DNA of 64,000 bases. Source: Haliclona indistincta. Taxonomy: Eukaryota > Porifera > Demospongiae > Haplosclerida > Chalinidae. The DNA is taken from NCBI GenBank assembly GCA_964017065.1, contig OZ024790.1:6207498-6271497 (forward strand). The letters run 5' to 3'. This document shows, piece by piece, positions 10,101-20,600 of this stretch. The position numbers and the translations under genes are program-made. Under the pieces are notes generated by a model that ran no database searches, was not told the origin of the DNA, and worked only from the letters and a program-made list of their open reading frames with translations. Positions within the stretch are counted from its first letter, which is position 1. Each line of letters begins with the position of its first letter.

Positions 10101-13100
10101 CATCTACTTAGCCGCTTGTCCAGGTACACACGACCAAATTGTGAGCAATTGGGTCTAGACATAGAACACTTACTTTGTCGAAATCAGGCCAAAAAATCGA
10201 GAATATTTGCTGCTCGTGGCGTTTGATATGGATCGTAGCAGTACAATGCTTCATCGTGGCATGCTTAGCCGGCGTAAACACTGCTGCTTCTGTGTTTTTT
10301 TTCAAAACTAACAATGAGTATCCTGATATAAGCAAGAGTGCACGGACATCAACAGTAGTTTACTGTAGTATACGATGTAACCATCAGATGGTTACATAAC
10401 GTCATTTTCACGCATGCGCATGCAATATGTACCAGGCTCTCTAATAGCCACCCACACTGAGAGCCTGGGAAAGAGGCTACATTCAGATAGCAAAAGGCAA
10501 AACTGATAAAACCACAAGAAACATAGTTGCTTAAAATTGTATTTTATTTTGGAATAGCTGCTGCAAACGTTGTTTTAGTAAACGTTCCTGTTTATGCTCA
10601 AGTTGTAACAAGAGTTGTTCGAACTTCCGTATGTACAGGTTTTACTTCCGTATTAGGTAGTATTTGAAAAACAACCAATTAAGTCACTAATGTTTGTCAC
10701 AATCCGTCACTACTGGTGGCGCTACCACACTACAACCTGTCCCTAGACTTACAGCTGTAGTCACATCACCATAACATGTGGGAAGACATCTGTGACCAGA
10801 TGATAATTGGGTAGTAATGAAGATTTTATCAATTTGTCCCAGTACAGCCCACAGTGATAGTGTAGCTGACTCTCGATTGAATGAATGTGCAGACTGTCAC
10901 CTTCATGCACTAATGTGTTCAGTCTCTGATTTTAATCCATCGTGTGACAGAGACAGACTGTGCATGAAGGTGACACTCTACACTGTTTACTTCGGTATTA
11001 AAAGAAGACAGTAATCACTTTTCTTACTTCGTATAGTTTGGCAGAGTGCTAGCTCTCTTGCAAGCCGCAAGTCTCCTCAGCTGCTGACTGATGCCTCTGT
11101 AGCAGTGGTGACATACCTGGGACAGAGACTGGCTAACATGGAGGAATCACAAGCCATTAATATGGTACACTCACCCACCCATCAACTCACTCTCCCACCT
11201 ACTCATACACCCACTTGTTCACCCACTCACTCACTCATTCACTCATTCACTCACTCTCTTTCATTATCCTGTCCAGGTGGATAAGATGGTCTCAAAGCTA
11301 TCTCCATCAGTAGCCACTGCTGGTGTGCAGGACAAGATAACCCGCTTGACAACGCTGGCTGTGCTGACTGTTACTATGACAACATCAAGCCACACCCTCC
11401 AGCTCCACGTAGTTCAACAGCTACTCAATTATGTCTTTGAATATCTTACACACTTAAATTTGGAAGAAAAAGTTTGTATAAAATTTACATTCGTACATGT
11501 ATTTATTTCTTTGTTTTTTAGAAGGGTCAGCAGTTGGTTGGATGGGAGGGTGTGACTGACACGCCCACTTTATCAGCTGTGCTAGCTCCATTAATGGGGA
11601 AGCATCTGAAGGATGTTGTCACTCAGAGCCACACCCACCTGTTGCTATGGTTACTCCATTCGATTATACATTGTATACCCATAAACAACACTAGTGGTAC
11701 GTGCCATAATGGTAATGTGTAGTTATACATGTAAGTCTTGCGCAAAATTAATGCACTAGAAGTTTATTTTAGGCAATAAAAAATTTTGCTGTTCGCAAGA
11801 ATTAATGATTACTTCTCTCTCTCCCTTTGCTCAGGTATGTGGCTACCTCCGCCTAGTTGCATTAGCAATTCTAGTGACAGTAACTCGGACTATCACTCCG
11901 TCTTGTTGTATCTCTTTACTCTTCTCTCTGAGTGGTCTGGCAATGACCAGCACTTCACTGCATTCAATGCTGTCAGTCGTAACCTGATGGAGGCTATGAT
12001 CAAGGTACTGTACTCACGTGTGTGCTGAGTGTGTGGTGTGTGAGTGGATGCATTGAAATATTGTGATGCACCAAATAGTCATGAGGGAATGGTCATGTCT
12101 GCCTACCGCATTCCTTCTAAAAGTTCGGCACAAAATAAATAATTTCATATTTGCTTGCTAGATATTTGGAGATACGTATGACAGAAATTTCAGAAACGCC
12201 GAATAATTGGAGGTGTGGCTATGAGCACGTATTTTAAACGAGAGCACGTCTACAGCTCTGTTCTATGAAGTGATAACTTTTTGTGCCAGGCTTTTGGCTA
12301 AAGAACTAAAATACTTGCAAAATTTGGAGGTTTAGTATGCACTTCAGTGAAAAGGTGCTAAAAAGGAGGCGCCGAATCGTATGAAGAAATACGGTATCAT
12401 TATTTTTCTCTATGTTCTGTAGACTCATTTCTATGATAAAGGATCACTGCTGAGGTTCCTAGCCATGATCTGGACATGCTCTTCTGTGAGTGGGGCTGAC
12501 CACACCCACTGCACCTGGTCGCATTCCCATACCATCATCACTGAGGTGGTACAGGTACGAGCCCTCAGATTGTGCTCCGCCTACCTCAGGGCTATGGATC
12601 ATGTCACCATGGCAGCGCTTGTTGGAGCTCACTGCCCTAGTAAGCTACAGTAATCCCTGCTAGCCTCTTCACAGCTCTGATCACTCACTCTCTCTCTCTC
12701 TCTCTCTCTCCCTAGTTATCCCATCTCTGTTGTTACCATTGGGCAGTTCAGTGAGGGAGTTACGCAAGGCAGCATTCCGTTGTCTCGCTGTAATTCACGA
12801 TGTAGCTACAAGCCAGGTGTCCTCTGGTCAACAATTCCTTCTCCTTGTAGAAGCCATTGTTACTAATAAGATCTCTCTGATAGCTGACTCACTAGGACTG
12901 CAGCAACTGCTGGGTAACCTGTTCAATGGACAAGACCATGAGAAATCAGAAACACCAGGTGTGTGAGAGAATGAGCCAGGGCATCACCTTCATACTGGCG
13001 GCTTGCTGATCTGAATATGACGTCCAGTTTTGTAATTTTCTCTGATACAGTAGAGCGGGTATATTTTGTGCGTATTTAAATTTGCTAGCAGAACAATAAT

Positions 13101-16100
13101 AAAAATAAATTGTAAATTATTTACAAAAAGGTTTTATTCAGAAGACATTAGTGTATGAAAGTGATGCTATTACGTGTATGGTTCATTGTAAGAAGACTTG
13201 TGCTGACATGTGTGACTGTGTGTGAGCTAGCTGGTGTTGTTGTCATCTTGCTATTCTCCGTTGCTGTAGGAGGTGGTGCAAGGAAGAAGACACCACGTAA
13301 GAGAGGGAAGCAGGTGTTAATGGAGTCAGCACTGGACAGCATCATTGTACATATCGTAGAGATGGAGGCTCCACTGCATATACAGTCACAGCTGCTCCAA
13401 TTACTGAGCCAAGTTGATAACAAGGTGAGTCTCTCTCTCCCTCCCTCCCTCCCTCCCTCTTCATAATAATGCCTGTGTCATTCTGGTGTGTCCTCACAGC
13501 GTAAGTTGCTTGGTGTGTCTCCATTGTTGGATCAACTGATCAGCAGGTGCTCTCAACCATCATCCTCCATAATGGAAACTAATGAAGATGGTTAGTAAAT
13601 AAAAAACGAACATATCCAAACCACCAAATCAAAGTTTAATTAACAACTTTTAACTAACTTTTGAATATCTATGAAGCCTATCTCTTTCCCTCTCTCTCTT
13701 TCCCTCCCTCCCTCCCTCCCTCCCTCCCTCCCTCCCTCCCTCCCTCCCTCCCTAGTCTCCACTCCTCCTTCTCTCTCTGATCTCGAGGATCGTACACTCC
13801 AGAAGTTAGTGCACTGCTTCACTGCCTCCACTGCTCAATGGCTAGCTAGTGAACCAGACCTACTCAAGCTCTTCCTCTCTCTACTGCCTCTCACTACACC
13901 TGTCACACCATCCTGCCCCTCACCTGCTGCTCTGGCTCTTACTCAGGTAGGTAGACGCCATAGTACACACTCTTAAACTAACCTGATGGCTGATTGATCG
14001 ATTGTCGGGATTTCACACAGAATTTTTTCTGGGGGGAATTGTTCCATGTAGGGGTTGATTAGCTTGTGGGGGTCTGGAGGAAATTTGCAATTTGAGAGTG
14101 ATTTTTTGAGGCCTTCGAGGCTGTTTTGGAAACCAAAGCAGCACAAAATTAACTTTCTGAACATGAGAAAACGGAGCTAGGGGTGGGAATTCGCCCTTCC
14201 CAGGTCTCTGTATGAAACCCTGATATTTTCCCAAGAGGGGGTCACCTAGTATCACCCTGTGGATCCGTCTGCGACTGGGATCAAGACCTTGATCGTCCAA
14301 AATTTGACCTTGATTGCTTGATTTGCAAGCCACAGGAGCTTGATCCCTTGATCGGGTGTGTCTCGATCGTTGATGAGGCGCATCACGTGATCCAAAACTA
14401 AACCAAACGGCAGCGCGTGCTCTAAAACAATTTCAAACTTCATGCATGTCATGTTACAGCAATACTCTTAAAATTTCTTCATGCATACACCAGTCCATTA
14501 TGCTATGCATGCAGTGTTATAGTTAGTCTAATGCACGTAGTTTCTTGACCGCCAGAGAACTTCTTGACCGCCAGAGAACTTCTTGACCGCCAGAGAACTT
14601 CCAATACACTTATAATCACAAGGAACCTCCAGTCCCCTTCCCCTGTTTCTTTTCTTACCTGTAATCGTGCAAATTACACTGCCTCCATTCATCAAAAACT
14701 TAAATAAACGAGTTGAAAGTTCCTTTGGGACGCGACCCACTATTGCATCGTCCTCATTCGTCACGGCTACTGCGAATCTGTCGTATGGGTTGTCTTGCTC
14801 GTATCTAACATCGAGTTCCTCTCCTATGAATGGAGTCCAAACTTGTTTGTAAACGTGATGTCCACGAACAACACTTCTCAAAGTAAACATAGTCGTTGCA
14901 GCAGCACCAGCAGCCATATCAATGCAGCTGTTCACTATAACCCCACCCTCCACGATCGATCGCGATTACATGTATTAACTAGCCTTGCCTAATTAATAAT
15001 AATTAACACCAAGGCACTCGCTTTAAACGTTGTAATACAATGTGTCAAGAATGTTACTATTAATTTTTTTAGCTATTATGATTACTGCATGTGAAGGATA
15101 TAATATGAAGTGAAGTATAATTACGATTATTGTTAACTGGTTATATAGTCGGGATTCATGCGTGGCCTTATTGTCTTGTCTGTCACGAAGTTGGTACTGA
15201 CCAGTCTGTCCAGTGGATGAAGGGGCAAGGTTTCTGACTTCGAACTCCTGCAGTAACTTGTCAGGAATGTTGGTGATCAGCTCCCAGGTATTATGCTTGG
15301 AGCCTTTCCATTTAACCAAAAACTTGTACCGGTTCTGCCGTTCTGCCTGCTGTTAAACTGTTTCTTAACTATCTCTTCTATCATTTCTTCATCTTCTTCG
15401 TTATCCTCCTCTATCGCTACCCCGGTGCTGGCACCAAAAGTTTCCAGCCTCTCTGTGATGTTGATATCTTCACTGAATGGTATGTAGCCTTCGAGTTCTT
15501 TGCATTCAGTGTGAGAGAATGTCAGTGATTTGTCCTGCACTTGGACTAGGGATGTTGTGTTGCAATGCAGCACTGCTGTGGCTTCCAACAAACTTGACCT
15601 TCCATTTTCACAGTAAAGACAGGTATCTGAGTGGTACTGATGCATTGCTTTTGTTGAGGGATTCAGCTCAGCAGATCTACTGGGCATACCGTCATACAAT
15701 ATAAGACTAATCTGCCCCAAAGGAAACACTTTAGCATGCAGTAGTGTTTTCTTTGTAGGCTTGACAGCCCAAAATTGTAGGTCTTTTACTGTATTACCAC
15801 TACTGCATGCATCTAACAAAAGCTGCCCTGCAGCAAACCTCTTCCCTCTGTTCTTATTGGGCACTTCTCGCTGTGGCTGCAACCCACTCAGTGTCTTTCT
15901 TAGTGAATTGCTGTTGTGGATATCGATACCACCATCTGCAGCAGCTGAAATGTCGATGTCCACTAGCAGATTGGCCAAAGCTTCTGATGTGGAATCTTCC
16001 TCTGTGCACACGCAGGTTGCCGCTGCACTGGACTCTGCTGTAGTAGTGGAACTCGACACACATTCACCTAACTCTTTTGCCGTCAAGGCATCTATCTTAA

Positions 16101-17566
16101 TGTGGTCTAGTGACTGGACTTCACTCAGGCTCAAAACTCTCTTCAAACTCTTCGGCACATCTTCGAGGGGAACGTCAGGTTGCTCCCATTTCTTCTCTTC
16201 CTTCAGCATCTTCGCCATCTGAGGTGCGAGCTTCTCGATTAGTTCTTTGGAGTCAGAGTCACCTTTTCCGCATGCGGCATCTTCCAAGATGTTATGAATA
16301 GAACGAAGGTTTCAGGAAAGGTATACGCCATTGCAGTTTCACTATCATTCTCATTACTTCTCAGAGCAAATGTTCTGTGCTTCTTCTTGGATGCAACAAT
16401 TGGGCAGCCATCGATCTTTTTTAGTGCATGCTCTGCTCTGTGAATTTGTTCCGCCTTATTCATCTTCTCTAAGAATTCCCTAAAACTCAAATTCGGGGAA
16501 GTAATTGGAAGAGATATCGTACCACCTCTAAACATTCCGTGGATTGCCTCGATTCCACGGTTACCCGTGTTGCGCAGAGAGTAATCGGTAAGTTTGCTAG
16601 CAGGAAAGCACATGTACATGCATAACAAGTGATTTATTCCTGCATGGACAAGCAGCTCTTCGGTAAGGTAATGAGGCCTGCTGATGAAATTGTCCTTCAA
16701 CGTCAAGGAAGGATGGAGCACAATAAACTGCCTCCAACGCCTCCATATCATGAGCCCCGCCCATAAGCTTTGCACTACAACAGGTGTTATGGTAACGATC
16801 AGGTTTGACAATCATTATGATAGCTGATGAATGGGTTAACCCATTCATCAGCTGAGGTGATGTCAATATGGTTATGTCAATGGTTATGGTGGTCTGCAAG
16901 CCTCCAGCGCAATGAGATCTTGTATGTAGGTGTATCCGCCGCTGGCAGAACCTACAGGGAGTATAGCAGCACTCCATCAGGAATTGAAGCACCCAAGCCA
17001 AACTAGCTATGTCACCTCAAATTATAACCTTACATGTACACAAACCAGGCTATGCACAATTACAACAGACAATAATATTATCATAACTACCCATCTTACA
17101 GCAGGTGATTGGTCACACCGCAGTGGAACACCTGGTCTACTATACATGTAACTGCTAACCCCTCATACAGGTGACTGTTCACACTCTAAAAAGTGAAGCA
17201 ACATCTCTACTCCTAAGCAACAAGCAACTCCCAAATCAATCATAAGATAAAAAATAATGTGCAACGCTTAATAATAGCATTATTAATAATAAATATAACA
17301 GCATTATTAATAATAAATACCATAACATCTGTACATATCAGACTGAATACAATGCAATGAATACAACTCCGCGCCAGAGTAATAATTGTTTCTGCTGCAT
17401 AACATAATAGCACGGCAAAGGAGTCCCTAGACCATACAACAATAATTATGCAATGGTTTTGAACTGACCGTGTGTCCTAAAACTTGTTCTTCCTTTAGCT
17501 TATAGGTTACAAGCTGCAGCTGGGTAGCTTGCTGTGCCATCAGACACATGAGTTTTTCTCTTTGCT

Positions 17567-17608
<42 letters not shown>

Positions 17609-20600
17609 CATACAGTTGACATATGCAGACATGTTACCTCTTGCAGCTGCTTTTTCTCAACCTGACTGCTGCTATCAACCAAATGTTCCTTTTTTAAGGC
17701 AAGTTTACGCAGTAGTCTATGGTACCATACAGTAAACCACTCTCATCATAGGATGCAAGAACTTACTTTGCTTCATTAGTCTCAAGACTAACTATCTTTT
17801 GCCTGAGATGGCTAATTCATCCTCTATCACTGACGGCCCTTATTCTTAGCTGACCCAAGGGATCTATCCCTCTGCTTCGCTGCAGGACACCTTGTGACTG
17901 GGTGGGGCTTGTTGCAACCCATGCAAAGGTGTAAGAACTTGCACGGGCGATGGTTGCACCTTCCCTCGTTGAATACAGAGTGACAACAAACCAATATTGC
18001 GTTATTAAGAAATGATTGTTGAAGAGGTGATGGTGGTAGTGGATATTTAGATGAAGCAGTTGTAGTCTTGGAGAGTCTCGAAAATGGTTTCCAAATTCCT
18101 GGAAGAGGTGGAGGTAGATGTGGTGGACTGTCTTCAAGAGAATCATGTTCAGTCTCGGTCTCAATGCAACTCTGCAATAGAAAAGATAATAATTTCATTA
18201 TAAAATGAAGTTCACAACTAACGTTTTCCAGTGGAGGGAGAAATGGTTTCCGAGCTCTCTGAAGGAGTGGAGATAGCAGGGACTCTTCACAGCTCTGCTG
18301 GAATGGGGAAATAAAATTAACAATACGCTATAAATAAGCATACTTCAGTGGTGTCGGTTTTTGTGAGAACTTCCGAATCCTGTGAGATAGCAGATTGTAA
18401 TAATAATGCATAGATAGTTGCTAAATGACTTCCACTATCATCATAATAAGACTGGTCCATGGATGAGGTGGGCACTTCAGTTTGATAGAGCTTGAGGTGT
18501 TTGCCATTTATCCTCTTGGTGGCTATTTCGTCACTTTCAATGCCTTCAAGAGCATAGAAACCCTTTCCCAGGTCTTTTGCCACTTTAAAAGGTCCTAGCC
18601 ACTGGGGATCCATCTTTCCTCCTTTTCTCTTCTTTCGGGTAAAGTCCTTTTTTAACAACGTCACCCCAACCTGAATCCATTAATAACAACATTATGGTTA
18701 CATGCTGGCATACAAACTTGAAATTTGGAAGGATTTGCATGTCTTCTGTCATACACGGCCTTCTGCTTCTGCTGTGCTAACTTTATGTTGCTTGCAACTT
18801 CTTTCAGTACCTGTTGACACCTTGTGAGTTTTAAAGAATTACAAATCCAAGCAAAATAATTAATCTATTTTATATTAGGATGATCTTGTTGGTCAGCTAA
18901 CCGCCTGTTGGCTCTTGAAGATATTCTTCCAATAGCCTATTTCTATCTTTTTCATATTCTAGCTCAATTGGTATTATGGCCTTTCGTCCAAACATGACTT
19001 CAAATGGCGAAAAGAGTGAGGATTCATGACGGGATGTATTATACGCAAACACGCAATGGCCTTGGTTCTCATCCCAGATCTCCTTGTTTTCATTTGCAAA
19101 CTTAACAAGCATGCGTTTCATAGTCTGGTTCCAGCGCTCATCAAGTCCATTAACCTGTTGTAGTAAATAGGTATAATGTTAGACTGTACCAATGCACAGA
19201 TTAATTATTTTCAGTTATAAACCTGTGGGTGATAAGGTGTGGTGTGGATTCGCTTAATTCCAAGCAACTTCATCATCATCTCTTTGTCCAGCTTGTTGCG
19301 AAATTCGCCTCCCTGGTCACTTGTCAACAACTTCGGAAATCCCATCCGAAGGAAAATCTATTATTATTATTATTATAGATGGCTAGGTCAATGTAATCAA
19401 TCTTACAACGATACCTTATAGAGTGAGTTAGCTACGCCTGGAGCTTCCTTAGTTGGCAGTGGCACTGCTTTGTAGTTGTAGAGTCCTCAAGAGTCTCAGC
19501 CTTAAAGAAGTGATCATAACAAGATTTGAGCAAGTGGGTGAGTAGTGTCTACCTGTTGCTCTAGTTTCTTTCCGAGACTAGCCAACTAAATAAAAGAGAG
19601 AAAATATAAAGAGCATGGCAATTTTGTCATTTAATAATAACTGACAAAATTGTTACCATGGCATTCTGCAGTACCTTCTTAGAAGGTTGTCCATGACTTG
19701 TCCTCCTTCGCTTAACTTTACTAGACGTAACCACATTTGGCTCTAGTGGTTCGCTGTGATCATCGCTGTGATCAATGCTTACCATGACAGAGCGTTTTAT
19801 AGGCCGACCACGCCTCTTCACGGTTGTGTTGTTCGCACCAGTAGTGTCTACCTGTTGCCCTAGTTTCTCTCCGGGACTAGCCAACTAAATAAAAGAGAGA
19901 AAATATAGTCTGGGCATTATTAGTCTGGTTGTGTCATGGTCTAATGATTAGGAGAAGGTGAGGTGGATGCTGCTAAACCATTGTTGACTAGGTGTGTGTG
20001 TTCAATCACTTGCTCTGCTGTACTCATCTCCTCTGTTACAGTATTATAATAATTAACGATAACTGCATCAGTCTAAGATCTAGAGTCTAATGTCTATTAT
20101 TAATTTTGTTTTACACATCGAAGTATGTTCGGATGTCTCGCACACCTTGTAGAGGGTCAACTAGTGCATCAGGATTAAGTTGACGCTGGCGATATGTGAG
20201 GTGTGTCTTAGCTGACTTAATGTGCTGGTTGATGACTCGTGCCTCTCTAGAGCCCTTAAAGCCAGTACACCACCTGCGCTTGATGGTCTCCTCTTCTACA
20301 CAAATGTAGAATTGTTACCATGGCATTCTGCAGTACCTTCTAGTAGGTTGTCCATGAGTTGTCCTCCTTCGCTTAACTTTACTAGACGTAACCACATTTG
20401 GCTCTAGTGGTTCGCTGTGATCATCCCTGTCTAGGATGACCTCCATGCACTCCTGGGCATGGAGTGAACGGTAAGCTACTGGCCTGTCTTCAAGTGACAT
20501 CTCAATGAAAGTTTTCAAGGCACAGCGCAGATCTGAGTCACTCTCAATGCAGGCTGTCTTTAATTGTGATGCATCAGTAAACTTGCTAGTATTAGTCAGC

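Noticed and set aside
9889..10399. Short ORFs inside the MULE-like MITE
   Set aside because: They overlap in several frames, show no domain, and lie between the inverted ends of a small non-autonomous element.
13640..13831. Glu-Gly-Arg rich minus-strand ORF
   Set aside because: Translation of the TCCC microsatellite before HEATR1 exon 17.
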